Positions 1 to 7,858 of a stretch of 39,817 nt of DNA are shown here, in pieces. The translations under genes and the position numbers were made by a program. The notes under the pieces are model-generated. The model saw only the letters and a program-made list of their open reading frames with translations. It was not told the DNA's origin and did not search any database. Position 1 is the stretch's first letter. Each line of letters starts with the position of its first letter. This DNA comes from a virus: positions 1 to 39,817 of IMG/VR virus record IMGVR_UViG_3300006990_000069, one strand, 5' to 3'.

Positions 1-151
1 ATTCTATGAAGTAGTGATTGTTGGATACTGCATAACCTTCAAGTTTGTTGAGTTCGACTAACTCAGGTTGTTGTTTGTGTATGTATTCTAAGGCTACATC
101 GGATAACCCAAATCCGCCGTAGCATTGGTTTATAACGATTTTATTACTCAT
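1..151 (-). CDS. Partial conserved phage protein, N-terminus only
   Basis: The first 50 codons of a leftward gene are present; it runs off the left edge. The start ATG at 149-151 follows A/T-rich sequence (CTATTATGAG) and the protein begins MSNKIVINQCYGGFGLS. This 'KIVIN-CYGGFGLS' opening is, from memory, that of a small protein common in diverse phages; its function is not known to me. It is the next gene downstream of the structured non-coding region at 152-764, in the same direction. Confidence 0.7.
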   Translation of the reverse strand, partial: MSNKIVINQCYGGFGLSDVALEYIHKQQPELVELNKLEGYAVSNNHYFIE

Positions 152-764
152 AATAGTTTTGGTGATAGTGGTTAGAGTGGTGGCTTAGGAGCAGGTTGTT
201 TATCCCTTACTACATGTGCGTTAAATGAATTTGCACGATTAGGTGTAGTTCACTGTAAAAGCTTGTCTCATGCTTTTAGGAACTCCTAAGCCTGAAGAAA
301 TTGATGGGGGCAGGATTGGATACCTGCATCCGATATGTTCAAGATATTTTATGCGACACTCTTGCGAGTGAGAAGATAAACGCTTTCACGCCTTACATCT
401 AACTTGAGACAGAACTTAATAAGTTCAATTATGGTTTTTTGCCATACTCAAGTACGAGAGGTATCAACTACGATATGACTTATAAAGTTTCTTCCACTAG
501 GTTGTACACTTTACATCATCATCCTCCCCATCGGGATGGACGGCATCTCTCTGCAATTTCTCTTGATCATCCGAAACCTATTCTATTCATGTCTGAAACC
601 TTTCCCACTCATTTGAGTTCGAGGCACTCTGCGAAGAGTTAGAACAATTTGTGCATGTTAGCCTTCTGTACGGCTAAGCTACATGCTTCCCCTTATGCCA
701 ATGATCAGTCGGCATAAAATTGAAACGAGGGAGCGAAGGAAAAAGAAAATTCCTCTCCCCCCTC
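152..764 (-). ncRNA. Candidate large structured non-coding RNA
   Basis: About 610 bases without a credible gene but dense in hairpins. Perfect or near-perfect stems include 257-277 (AAAAGC/GCTTTT), 276-289 (TTAGGA/TCCTAA), 357-370, 378-393, 412-426 (GAACTT/AAGTTC), 430-446, 626-639, 653-686 (11 bp with a four-base bulge), 693-717 (TTATGCC/GGCATAA) and an imperfect 15-base-arm hairpin at 727-764. Read on the minus strand, 357-370 and 378-393 close with GNRA loops (GCAA, GAAA); 626-639 has a GNRA loop only on the plus strand, so the strand is not certain. A long-range 7-bp match joins 303-309 to 526-532. Neighbouring genes read leftward and a 25-bp repeat lies at the proposed 5' end. Size and phage setting resemble the GOLLD and ROOL classes; I cannot assign it to either. 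Confidence 0.45.
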
Positions 765-788
765 ACAATCGATCCATTAACGGAACTT
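764..788 (-). promoter_or_regulatory. 25-bp repeat, copy A: possible leftward promoter
   Basis: This sequence recurs at 8740-8764 with 24 of 25 bases identical; the core CGATCCATTAACGGAACTT is exact. Both copies lie just upstream of a leftward transcription unit: this one before the structured non-coding region, the other before the whole left operon. Downstream of both, on the minus strand, comes a G-rich stretch and then a pyrimidine-rich one. A phage-specific promoter or activator site is the simplest reading; a recombination repeat is the alternative. Confidence 0.45.
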
Positions 789-1114
789 TATGGCTGAGGT
801 GTTGCTGTAAATTCTGTTTCGTGAAGCGTTTTGTAATTATCGTGTGATTCCATATTACTGAGCATGGATTGTAGTATTGTGTTGATTGCTGTTAGTTGTG
901 CTTCAACTGTTTTTTTATCTTTTGAAATACTGAGCAATTGAGCTAGCAAATCTTGGATTATGTATATTCTGTCTGAAGCCCATGTGATATCTGATGTGTC
1001 TATACCTATTTCGGTAAAGTCATAACCATGTTTAGTGCTAGGTTTTACATAGAGTTTACGGAAGTCGTCAGTTATTGATTGTGGTAATGTGATTTTGAGT
1101 GTGGATTTATTCAT
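788..1114 (-). CDS. Hypothetical protein, 108 aa
   Basis: I do not recognise this protein. It is acidic to neutral, with a beta-like N-terminal part (MNKSTLKITLPQS) and a central helical stretch (residues about 45-85, rich in Leu, Ile and Gln) that could form a coiled coil. It is the last protein gene of the left operon before the non-coding region; its stop codon touches repeat copy A. About 100 bases separate it from the gene upstream. Confidence 0.6.
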   Translation of the reverse strand: MNKSTLKITLPQSITDDFRKLYVKPSTKHGYDFTEIGIDTSDITWASDRIYIIQDLLAQLLSISKDKKTVEAQLTAINTILQSMLSNMESHDNYKTLHETEFTATPQP

Positions 1115-1157
1115 AATTGAGAGTACGAGTGGTTACGCCACGAGAACTCGTGACATG

Positions 1158-1205
1158 ATGATAGTTGCTAGCCAAAGGGGTGAGCAGTTTTTAAAGAGCG
1201 TGCTC
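1158..1205 (-). promoter_or_regulatory. Intergenic repeat plus GAGCA/TGCTC hairpin
   Basis: Two elements found elsewhere in the window meet here. Bases 1158-1176 (ATGATAGTTGCTAGCCAAA) match 8915-8933 at 18 of 19 positions. Bases 1182-1205 form a hairpin with arms GAGCA and TGCTC; a closely similar one lies at 3703-3723, sharing GGTGAGCAGTTT at its start. Both hairpins sit in gaps of the leftward operon, so an RNA processing, stability or local regulatory role is possible. Confidence 0.35.
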
Positions 1206-1218
1206 AGGCTCTACCCTG

Positions 1219-1551
1219 TTACTTAATGTATATGTTATTGATGTATCGATGCAGTTGGTTGTATGTATCCATGAACGCATTCATATTTTCTATATTTACT
1301 ACTGTTCCGGATATATAGATTTGGTCGTGTCCCTTAGGTTTTTGAAACTCTACATATCTGTAGCGATCTTGTACGAATCTAATGTTTGTATTATAGGAAT
1401 CTTTCCATACTGTTATAGTATTTTCAGGTAGTTTACCTTTTTGCGTTGATGCTGGTATTACTTTGTATCCATTACCTTCGACAATGTGTTTATTTAATGT
1501 TTTGTTGTTTAGGAATACGACGGGTAGTTGTAGTTGTTGTGCAGGAATCAT
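1219..1551 (-). CDS. Hypothetical protein, 110 aa
   Basis: No family recognised. The protein is basic and mixed alpha/beta, with no membrane segment or Cys pattern. Its start (MIPAQQLQLPVVFLN) follows the rIIA-like stop by one base, so it is probably translated by coupling to rIIA. A role in the same process as rIIA/rIIB is only a guess from position. Confidence 0.65.
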   Translation of the reverse strand: MIPAQQLQLPVVFLNNKTLNKHIVEGNGYKVIPASTQKGKLPENTITVWKDSYNTNIRFVQDRYRYVEFQKPKGHDQIYISGTVVNIENMNAFMDTYNQLHRYINNIYIK

Positions 1552-1552
1552 A

Positions 1553-3676
1553 TTAGGATTTGATGTATTTGTTTAACGCTTGAGTTAGTTGGTCGCTGTT
1601 GTGGTATGAGCTAGTTAGATACTGTATTAATGGATATTTTTTGAGTAGTTTGTTTTCTACGGTTTCAAGAGCTTTTGATTCTTTTTTGTAGCCTAACCAT
1701 TTGAATATTTCTGTTACATAGTTGACATTTTCTAACATTCTTTCAGTCCAATCTTTATTAACGATTGTTTCTAGTCCTTCGTGATAGTTACTGCTGTTGT
1801 GATTGTAAGCATATGCTATTTGTCTTAATACTTTAGAGTTAGATTGTTCATACGCTTTCAATAGTGACCTGGACTGTGGTATTAGATAACTAGGATCTGA
1901 CATACATAAGTCTGATGTTTTGAATAGATCGGGTGTTTTTTTCTCTGCTTGTTTGAACAAGTTTTTGAGGTAGACATCTAATGTAACCCAATTTTTATTA
2001 TTTTTTATTTTATTAAGATAATGTTTTTTAACACCGTGTATTATCGGGCATGACATTTGATTTTTTATTATCTTATTTAATATTCGAATAGCTTTTTTAA
2101 TTGTACTTATTCTTGATAATGGATCTTCGACATCTGTTCCTGCTTCAATCCAATCGTATCTGTCTAGTGGTACATATATGAATTTACCTTCTTCATTAGC
2201 TAAAGGTTCTACATTGTCTGATATTCTACCTGACTTCATTGAGTTACCTTTAACTTCGCATACTGAGATCTTAACTGATTTTTTAGAACTACCGTCTGCA
2301 CTTACTGCTGTTCGGTTTGGTTTCATTGGTTCTATGTTATCAAGATCAATTACATCATTGCCCATTAATGGGGGTGTGCATGATGACATTAGATGAGTCG
2401 GTATTGCATAGTATTTATGATCGTTATTCCAACCGTTCTTAGCTTGTACTGACCTGATTCTTCTTGTTACTTGCTGTAAGTTATCGCTATATACACAGAA
2501 GAAACTGTTTTCGGTTATGGGTGCGTAAGTTGTTTCATCTTTACTGTTGACATGGTCATCTGCTCTCCATCGGTGTTTTCTGAAGTGGTATGGTGTATTT
2601 GTTGGGAACTTTATTTGGTAATCGAGTTTTTTCCCTCTCCAATTTAATCCGTGTGATACGATTCTACTCATCTCATAATTAAGTTCATTTTTTAATTTGC
2701 TTGCTACATGTGATGCTTTGATTGCTGTTGTTTCTGCATTGACTGCTTTGTTAATATTTAAAGACAGGTCTGCTAGACAATTTTTAGCGATAGCGATGAG
2801 TGCGTTTTTAGTTTTGCTCGTATATTCTAATGCTTCACGAGATGCTGATATATCTAATGAACCTAGTGGTGCAAAGATAACTAGCGATCTGCATGATAGT
2901 ACGGATTTAACGGACTCGTCATTTACAGCAAGCGTTGAGATGTTGACGGGGTAAGGTATATTACCCATGAATACTGTTGCTGAGTGTTGGAATAATTCTG
3001 TAGCTGTTTTACTTTTATTTACTATAGCCCAATCGTCTGTTTTTTTGTGGTAGTTTACTTCTTCTATTTTTGTGTTAATTTTAGGTTTAATTTTCCATAG
3101 TAAGAATAACTTTTTTGCTTTATTAATTAGTTCTGAATGGTCGTTAGCATTAATAGGTATTGATATTTCTACACCATTGGATTGGTCTGTACTTGTACTG
3201 GAGACTTTGGATATAGTACCGACATTGTTTTCATCAATGCGTGCTAAGAATGTATTACATTGATGGTTTTTGTAAGATGTTATTTTGAATTGAGTTGAGT
3301 ATGCGAATGCAGATTTACAACCAATACCTAAACAACCTGTTACTGCGTTTGAGTTACGCTTTGTAGATGCACCGTATTTAATATAGATACTCATGATCTC
3401 TTGTTCGGTTAATCCGTCACCGAAGTCTCTGATCTTTAAGTTTTGATCGGTTAGAGTTGGTAGTGTTATTTCGATTGGTACTTGTGTAATACCTTTGTCG
3501 GCATGTGCGTCATAAGCATTAGTTGAATACTCACGAAGTATTGCTAGGAGTTTATCTGAATAGATTTGTTTACGCAGAAGATTAGTGATGTGAGGCATGT
3601 CTTCTTTATTCATGCCAAAGTCTGCTTCTGCTTGTATTGTTGAAGTGGTGTTTATATTTACTGTATCAAGTTTCAT
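1553..3676 (-). CDS. rIIA: rIIA-like protein with GHKL ATPase domain
   Basis: 707 aa, close to T4 RIIA (725 aa). The N-terminal 150 residues carry the Bergerat (GHKL) ATP-binding motifs: an N box 'LREYSTNAYDAH', a G1 box 'IRDFGDGL' and a G2 box 'GCLGIGCKSAFAY'. The C-terminal half has no recognisable domain and is Lys/Asn-rich. In T4, RIIA is membrane-associated and, with RIIB, is needed to grow on lambda lysogens; its exact biochemistry is unsettled. The rIIB-like gene lies directly upstream with a 64-base gap, the same pairing as in T4. The start ATG follows TAATTAAATT, an A/T-rich leader without Shine-Dalgarno. Finding rII genes in a PolA-type integrating phage is unusual. Confidence 0.88.
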   Translation of the reverse strand: MKLDTVNINTTSTIQAEADFGMNKEDMPHITNLLRKQIYSDKLLAILREYSTNAYDAHADKGITQVPIEITLPTLTDQNLKIRDFGDGLTEQEIMSIYIKYGASTKRNSNAVTGCLGIGCKSAFAYSTQFKITSYKNHQCNTFLARIDENNVGTISKVSSTSTDQSNGVEISIPINANDHSELINKAKKLFLLWKIKPKINTKIEEVNYHKKTDDWAIVNKSKTATELFQHSATVFMGNIPYPVNISTLAVNDESVKSVLSCRSLVIFAPLGSLDISASREALEYTSKTKNALIAIAKNCLADLSLNINKAVNAETTAIKASHVASKLKNELNYEMSRIVSHGLNWRGKKLDYQIKFPTNTPYHFRKHRWRADDHVNSKDETTYAPITENSFFCVYSDNLQQVTRRIRSVQAKNGWNNDHKYYAIPTHLMSSCTPPLMGNDVIDLDNIEPMKPNRTAVSADGSSKKSVKISVCEVKGNSMKSGRISDNVEPLANEEGKFIYVPLDRYDWIEAGTDVEDPLSRISTIKKAIRILNKIIKNQMSCPIIHGVKKHYLNKIKNNKNWVTLDVYLKNLFKQAEKKTPDLFKTSDLCMSDPSYLIPQSRSLLKAYEQSNSKVLRQIAYAYNHNSSNYHEGLETIVNKDWTERMLENVNYVTEIFKWLGYKKESKALETVENKLLKKYPLIQYLTSSYHNSDQLTQALNKYIKS

Positions 3677-3702
3677 AATTTAATTAATGTATATGGGTGG
3701 GT

Positions 3703-3723
3703 GAGCAGTTTATAGACATGCTC
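3703..3723 (-). promoter_or_regulatory. Hairpin between rIIB and rIIA
   Basis: Arms GAGCA (3703-3707) and TGCTC (3719-3723) with an 11-base loop, in the 64-base gap between the rIIB-like stop and the rIIA-like start. It resembles the hairpin at 1182-1205 in arms and flanks. There is no T-tract, so it is unlikely to be a full terminator; an RNA processing or translation-control element is possible. Confidence 0.3.
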
Positions 3724-3740
3724 GGGTCTTGCTGATGTTG

Positions 3741-4724
3741 TTAGTTATAGAGGTATTCGTAGTCTTCTTCTTCTTCGAAGGTTTCTTCTTCATCTAAGAA
3801 TATTCTTAGGTCATTGAGTTTGCTGTCGTATTGGAATCTTGGTGGTTCTAAACCTTCAGCTTTGAAAGCATCAATGAAGTCATTGACTGTTTTGTTTGGG
3901 TAATGGCGCAGGAGATTTTTAAATGGAGCTCCTAGATTGGCTTGATGTTTTACTGTTTGCACAATTTCTGCTGTGTTTTCATTTGTTTGATTTCCGTATA
4001 CGCCTGAGTCATCAAGAATTTTACGGTCAAAACATTCAGATACTACATGGTATTTACAAACACGAAGCTTAGCGTAGTGGCAGTCATGTGGTACACTTAC
4101 GATGTCTTCGGGTGAGAATTCTACAAGCATGAGTTTACCATCTGATGATGCCCAACTGTCTGCATACTCATGTGAGCCTACATGGAAACCTGCTGAACAA
4201 CCGTGGTTGATGTTGTCGTCAACTTGGGTTCGTTCCATTGATAGTATTGCACCTACATGGTTACTGAATTTACCTGACCATTTATCTTTGTAATCTTCTC
4301 GTACACCTTTGTAGCCTAGTACATTACCATCTGCTGTTAGTGGCATTCCTTTATGTTCGAGGAATTTGTACGATTGTTCTCTACTGGAGTATGATGGATT
4401 ACGCATAAGTTTATCAATGAACTTAAGCCAAGGTGTTATATCTGAGTAACCATCTGCTATTAAGTTAAGTAGTTTTTGAGTTGCTGAGTTTTCAATAACT
4501 TCACCATTGTAAGTTACTGAGTCACCGTTGCATGATACTTTACCTTCGGTTTGTGTTTCGAGTGATGCTTTTGTATCAAGTAAGCTAGCAATAGATGAGT
4601 GATCACCTGAGTTTAAAGCTTCTTTGATGGCGTTATAGTTAAGAGCTGATCGAGGAATGATGTGAGTCTCATTGTCGACAACTACGGTTATATTATGTTC
4701 GTCAATTGCGTGTGGTATATACAT
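3741..4724 (-). CDS. rIIB: rIIB-like protein
   Basis: 327 aa, close to T4 RIIB (312 aa). The central block is the hallmark of the family: 'PWLKFIDKLMRNPSYSSRE', then 'FLEHKGMPLTADGNVLGYKG' and 'CSAGFHVGSHEYADSW'. The C-terminus is very acidic. With the rIIA-like gene just downstream this makes a T4-style pair, acting in T4 in exclusion of superinfecting or resident phages through an unresolved mechanism. Its start overlaps the end of the upstream HhH-protein gene by 23 bases, so both are in one operon. Identification rests on recognised motifs and the neighbour. Confidence 0.85.
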   Translation of the reverse strand: MYIPHAIDEHNITVVVDNETHIIPRSALNYNAIKEALNSGDHSSIASLLDTKASLETQTEGKVSCNGDSVTYNGEVIENSATQKLLNLIADGYSDITPWLKFIDKLMRNPSYSSREQSYKFLEHKGMPLTADGNVLGYKGVREDYKDKWSGKFSNHVGAILSMERTQVDDNINHGCSAGFHVGSHEYADSWASSDGKLMLVEFSPEDIVSVPHDCHYAKLRVCKYHVVSECFDRKILDDSGVYGNQTNENTAEIVQTVKHQANLGAPFKNLLRHYPNKTVNDFIDAFKAEGLEPPRFQYDSKLNDLRIFLDEEETFEEEEDYEYLYN

Positions 4725-5481
4725 ATTCTTTTAGGTATTCGCCCCAATACATGGAGTTTGGTTTTTCTTGAATGATATCCCAAAATAGATTTCTTGAGAT
4801 AGCAGGTGGTACTTTGTATTCTTCGGACAGGTCTAACCAATAGTCTTCGAAATACTCGTATTGTTTGTGTGTTGATGAGTCGTCTACATTTTCCCATCCA
4901 AATGCTTTGAACATGTGGCGATCGATACAGATGACTTGGCAGTTAATTGGCTCCAGCATTTCTATTGCAAAGCTAGTTTTTGCTAGGCCAAGTTTGTTTA
5001 GTTTTTTAGTTAGTTTATTGCGTTGTTTACGCCAATCGGATCTAGATGATAGTGCTTGTAGATCGAACAGTTCGGTTGTTGACCAAAGCTTGTGAAGGTT
5101 GTCTATACCTTCGGCTTTGATTTTATACATACCGCCTGATGACTTTGATAGGTTTGTTTCGAGTGATTCGTAATCAGCCCACTCGTGCATGTTTTCAATG
5201 TCTTGATACTGTAAGCAACTATATAACCAAGGTGTGTGCACTGTGCAAAATGCGAATCGCCATCTATTTAGTCTACCTTGTTCTGATTGAGGTTTTATTT
5301 TGTTATCCCAATCGTTGTAGTAATCTAATAGTTTATTAGGGTCATCATTTAGCGAGTGAAAGAACTTTTCAATACGCTTTTTGCAATGCCTTGGTACCTG
5401 AATTATAGCCCGTCCAATTGTGCTTTTTTTTGAGGTTTGAGAGGGCTTTACTTGCTTTGGATCCTGCTTTTTGGCATCCAT
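4702..5481 (-). CDS. Helix-hairpin-helix DNA-glycosylase-fold protein (1)
   Basis: The middle and C-terminal part resemble the HhH-GPD fold: a hairpin-like 'LNKLGLAKTSFAIEML' is followed by 'VICIDRHMFKAFGW', where Lys and Asp sit where endonuclease III has its catalytic pair. No C-terminal iron-sulphur Cys cluster is seen. The start is uncertain. The frame is open from 5538, but everything before about 5370 overlaps the GP88-like gene in another frame; ATG at 5481 is given here, and a start near the GP88 stop, where only an ATT codon is available, is possible. Candidate roles are base excision or, as in hypermodifying phages, a glycosylase-fold protein acting in base modification. A second HhH protein lies at 7855-8421. 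Confidence 0.7.
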   Translation of the reverse strand: MDAKKQDPKQVKPSQTSKKSTIGRAIIQVPRHCKKRIEKFFHSLNDDPNKLLDYYNDWDNKIKPQSEQGRLNRWRFAFCTVHTPWLYSCLQYQDIENMHEWADYESLETNLSKSSGGMYKIKAEGIDNLHKLWSTTELFDLQALSSRSDWRKQRNKLTKKLNKLGLAKTSFAIEMLEPINCQVICIDRHMFKAFGWENVDDSSTHKQYEYFEDYWLDLSEEYKVPPAISRNLFWDIIQEKPNSMYWGEYLKEYVYTTRN

Positions 5482-6136
5482 GGATAAGTTGAGCGAAGCT
5501 TGGTCCTGGTGTATATGCGAGTGAGTCATCTTTATCAATTTGTAGATTTTTGTTTTTTGCTTCTTCGTAGCTAAGAACTACTTCGGCACATTTAAGTTTG
5601 AACTTATCGATTAGGTCATCACGCTTACCTCCTCTGCTTGCATTAAGCTCGAAGTTATCGGGTATTTTGTGCATGTAATTAATCCATAGGTCGGTTCGTT
5701 TTGTGTATGAATAGAACTGAGTTGGTTCGAATTCTTTTGCTAACTTTAACCATGCTAGGAAATAGTCATCATTGAAGAAGTCGCCACCGACATGAGCTCT
5801 AACAATAGGGCGTTGGTTGTGGTTGATAATATATTTATCGTGGATGTTTTTAAGCGTACGCTTGAGTAGTAGAAACATACCGTGTCGATCTAGTTTTTTT
5901 AGAGCGATTAAGTTATCCCACCTTTGGTTGCGTAATCCTTTATGTCTTGCTTCTTGCATTGCTGAATAGCATCGGTATTCTTGGCTGACACCGTCAGTTA
6001 TTTTACCTGTATTTTTATTTGCTTTGGCTAGACACTTGAGCGCCGTAGGGCATGTATACCCTGACGGCAGGCTCATGTGAATTACACGGTCAGGTAGTTT
6101 TATGTTTCCTTGAGACCATGTTATGGTTTTTTGCAT
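5369..6136 (-). CDS. GP88-like phage protein
   Basis: 255 aa. The sequence has features I associate with the mycobacteriophage gene-88 type family: an N-terminal 'SLPSGYTCPTALKCLA' with paired Cys, a downstream 'YRCYSAMQEARH', then 'VRAHVGGDFFNDDYFLAW' and 'YSYTKRTDLW'. The biochemical function of this family is unknown to me; the Cys, His and Asp-containing motifs suggest a metal or cluster site. The start overlaps the upstream zinc-ribbon gene by 47 bases. The 3' end overlaps the longest possible frame of the HhH gene. Family assignment is from memory and moderate. Confidence 0.72.
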   Translation of the reverse strand: MQKTITWSQGNIKLPDRVIHMSLPSGYTCPTALKCLAKANKNTGKITDGVSQEYRCYSAMQEARHKGLRNQRWDNLIALKKLDRHGMFLLLKRTLKNIHDKYIINHNQRPIVRAHVGGDFFNDDYFLAWLKLAKEFEPTQFYSYTKRTDLWINYMHKIPDNFELNASRGGKRDDLIDKFKLKCAEVVLSYEEAKNKNLQIDKDDSLAYTPGPSFAQLIHGCQKAGSKASKALSNLKKKHNWTGYNSGTKALQKAY

Positions 6137-6284
6137 TAGCTATTTGTTGTAGTTGGGTTTTTGTTGATGGTAGATTGAGATAATACCGTAGGTTTACTGA
6201 GTCGTAGTATTCGAACCATGCACAGTGTGAACATACTGGTGATTGCTTTCTCTTTTTGCATTTTTTGCAGTAGGTACTAACCAC
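6090..6284 (-). CDS. Small zinc-ribbon-like protein, 64 aa
   Basis: A short basic protein with two CxxC knuckles near the N-terminus (CKKC and CSHC, about residues 6-22), the pattern of a zinc ribbon. It starts with GTG immediately after the DUF932 stop and overlaps the GP88-like start, so it is embedded in the operon. It may bind nucleic acid or act as an adaptor for a neighbour; neither is shown. Confidence 0.6.
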   Translation of the reverse strand: MVSTYCKKCKKRKQSPVCSHCAWFEYYDSVNLRYYLNLPSTKTQLQQIANAKNHNMVSRKHKTT

Positions 6285-7112
6285 TTAGGTTAAGAAGAAA
6301 CCTGATGGTTCTTCATGTACTGCTACTACTGCATTGTCGAAAGCTTCATCTAGATCTAGCTCTGGAGATTTGGGTAGTGTCATTTTAACATCACAGAACT
6401 CATCGAATACACGGTGAAGGGTGATAGTACGCTTAGGCAGTTGGTTGGGTGAGCTTTTCATTACTTCTGTGAAGGAGTTGAATAATGACCAAGCGTTACG
6501 AGGTTTGAATTCGTCATGTTTGGGTTCATCCCATTCTTGACGCACTCGATCGTGTTTGCTTGCAGGTATTGCTCTGTTGCGTAGAGCTGAGCCGAATATT
6601 TCATCTACTCTTGATTGGTTGAGAGATGTGTTGCTGTAGCCGTTATATCTTTCTTCTTGTCTTGCCCATCCTTCGATAACTCTACTTACCATGTCATAGA
6701 CAAGGTCGGGTAGATCACGCATGATGTGAGTTGTATGTTTACGGTTCATTGTAATCTCTCCACTGAATGCTAGGTTGTCGCATACGAATACTTTAGATCC
6801 GCATACGAGTCCGGCACTGAAGGCTTTGTCGTGTGCGTTTCTAATACCTAATACATTTTTGAATGTACCGTTTGCTTGCTCACCTTCTTTAGAGATGCTC
6901 ATTAAGCTAAACATTCTGTTATCGTCATGAGACAATCCGAAGTTTTGGTCATCGATAGCTAATCCGTGGGAGTTTAGTGAAGTACGCACTTGATCGATGA
7001 AGTAATCGTGGTCGATAGGTTGGTGAGTGTTTGTTGCAGGAGGTGTGTTAGATTTTTGAATAGCGCTGTATTCGACTGGAGATGATCCGCAGTGTAAGTA
7101 TAATCCGTTCAT
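6285..7112 (-). CDS. DUF932 family protein
   Basis: 275 aa. The centre carries the DUF932 signature: 'GIRNAHDKAFSAGLVCGSKV' followed by 'FVCDNLAFSGE' and 'RKHT'. DUF932 proteins occur widely on phages and plasmids; their molecular role is not established. The C-terminal part is helical with an acidic tail. The start overlaps the upstream stop by four bases (ATGA) and the stop directly abuts the zinc-ribbon start, showing tight coupling. Confidence 0.85.
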   Translation of the reverse strand: MNGLYLHCGSSPVEYSAIQKSNTPPATNTHQPIDHDYFIDQVRTSLNSHGLAIDDQNFGLSHDDNRMFSLMSISKEGEQANGTFKNVLGIRNAHDKAFSAGLVCGSKVFVCDNLAFSGEITMNRKHTTHIMRDLPDLVYDMVSRVIEGWARQEERYNGYSNTSLNQSRVDEIFGSALRNRAIPASKHDRVRQEWDEPKHDEFKPRNAWSLFNSFTEVMKSSPNQLPKRTITLHRVFDEFCDVKMTLPKSPELDLDEAFDNAVVAVHEEPSGFFLT

Positions 7113-7342
7113 AATATAGTTGTTAATGTATTTGTATGTTTGATTTTGTTATACCAACCTCGCACAATTTTGCGTGGTTGTTGTTTTTGTGAGTGAGATT
7201 CTGATGGGACTAAACAAAGTATGTCGTTTGTGAAGTAGCACTTGTTGTTGAAGTGTACTGTTAAACATTTTTTTACTTTATTATAGTGGTAAAAGAATCG
7301 TTTAGAGCCTTTTGGTTTAGGCAGCTGTTGCTGTTGTGTCAT
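7109..7342 (-). CDS. Hypothetical basic protein, 77 aa
   Basis: No family recognised. It is rich in Lys, Gln and aromatic residues, with a likely beta-rich core ('KKCLTVHFNNKCYF'). It overlaps the upstream gene by 26 bases and the downstream DUF932 start by four. It may be a nucleic-acid-binding accessory protein, judging only from charge. Confidence 0.5.
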   Translation of the reverse strand: MTQQQQLPKPKGSKRFFYHYNKVKKCLTVHFNNKCYFTNDILCLVPSESHSQKQQPRKIVRGWYNKIKHTNTLTTIL

Positions 7343-7667
7343 GGAATTCTATGATAGGTTCTGGTGTAACTTTACAATGGTGTCCGTGAACACTTATGTA
7401 TTTTATTGTGTCTAGGTTTATTACTCGATAACCACTTTCTCCATTGAAAGTATTACCTTGCATATTCCACATTAAGTAGACGGTTAGATAAGAGTTAGAT
7501 GCGTTTGCGATACCTTTGCCTGTACCTTTTCTTTTACTTTTTACTGCTTGTCGCACATTAGCACATCTAACTTCGCCTGATTTTTTTACCCAACAGACAT
7601 TGAAGATCTTCCCGCCTAGATTTTTGATTAGATTTTCTAACTTTGTTCTACTTATTGTTAATGTCAT
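7317..7667 (-). CDS. WYL_2-like (Sm/SH3 beta-barrel) protein
   Basis: 116 aa. The pattern 'GGKIFNVCWVKKSGEVRCAN' and later 'YRVINLDTIKYISVHG' matches the small beta-barrel phage family once called DUF2693 (WYL_2). These are thought to bind ligands or nucleic acid through an Sm-like barrel; their job in phages is unknown. The start overlaps the upstream stop by four bases. The assignment is from motif memory. Confidence 0.68.
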   Translation of the reverse strand: MTLTISRTKLENLIKNLGGKIFNVCWVKKSGEVRCANVRQAVKSKRKGTGKGIANASNSYLTVYLMWNMQGNTFNGESGYRVINLDTIKYISVHGHHCKVTPEPIIEFHDTTATAA

Positions 7668-7858
7668 TTCTTTTTTCGTTTTGGTTTTATTCTATGGTTT
7701 GCTTTTGCTGATTGTTTTGTTGCTTTGTTTTTTTTGATTCTATAAACAACATCGTGTTTATGACCTTGACTCATCCACGGCCTACCTACTGCTGTTAGCC
7801 CGCCTAGTGTTGGGCCTTTGTTAGCTTTAGAATGTTTACTTGAAGTTGTATTTGTCAT
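7664..7858 (-). CDS. Hypothetical very basic protein, 64 aa
   Basis: The ATG at 7858 overlaps the TGA of the upstream HhH gene by four bases, so I prefer it to a start at 7882. The protein is Ser/Thr/Gly-rich at first and ends in a Lys/Arg-rich tail (KPKRKKK). No family is recognised. The tail suggests nucleic-acid binding. Confidence 0.5.
   Translation of the reverse strand: MTNTTSSKHSKANKGPTLGGLTAVGRPWMSQGHKHDVVYRIKKNKATKQSAKANHRIKPKRKKK

Noticed and set aside
300-540. Possible tmRNA or intron-containing tRNA (GATGGGG/CCCCATC pair next to a GCAGG/CCTGC stem on the minus strand)
   Set aside because: The loop (TATCCAAT) is not a canonical T-loop, no D-arm or tag ending in LAA is found, and the 5' part does not fit tmRNA. 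The pairing is kept only as support for a structured RNA.
439-642. 67-aa reading frame on the plus strand in the non-coding region
   Set aside because: No family resemblance, His/Ser/Pro-rich composition, no gene-like leader, and it runs across several hairpins against the direction of neighbouring genes.
4865-5339. Small plus-strand frames opposite the HhH and GP88-like genes
   Set aside because: Shadows of leftward genes; no leaders or motifs.
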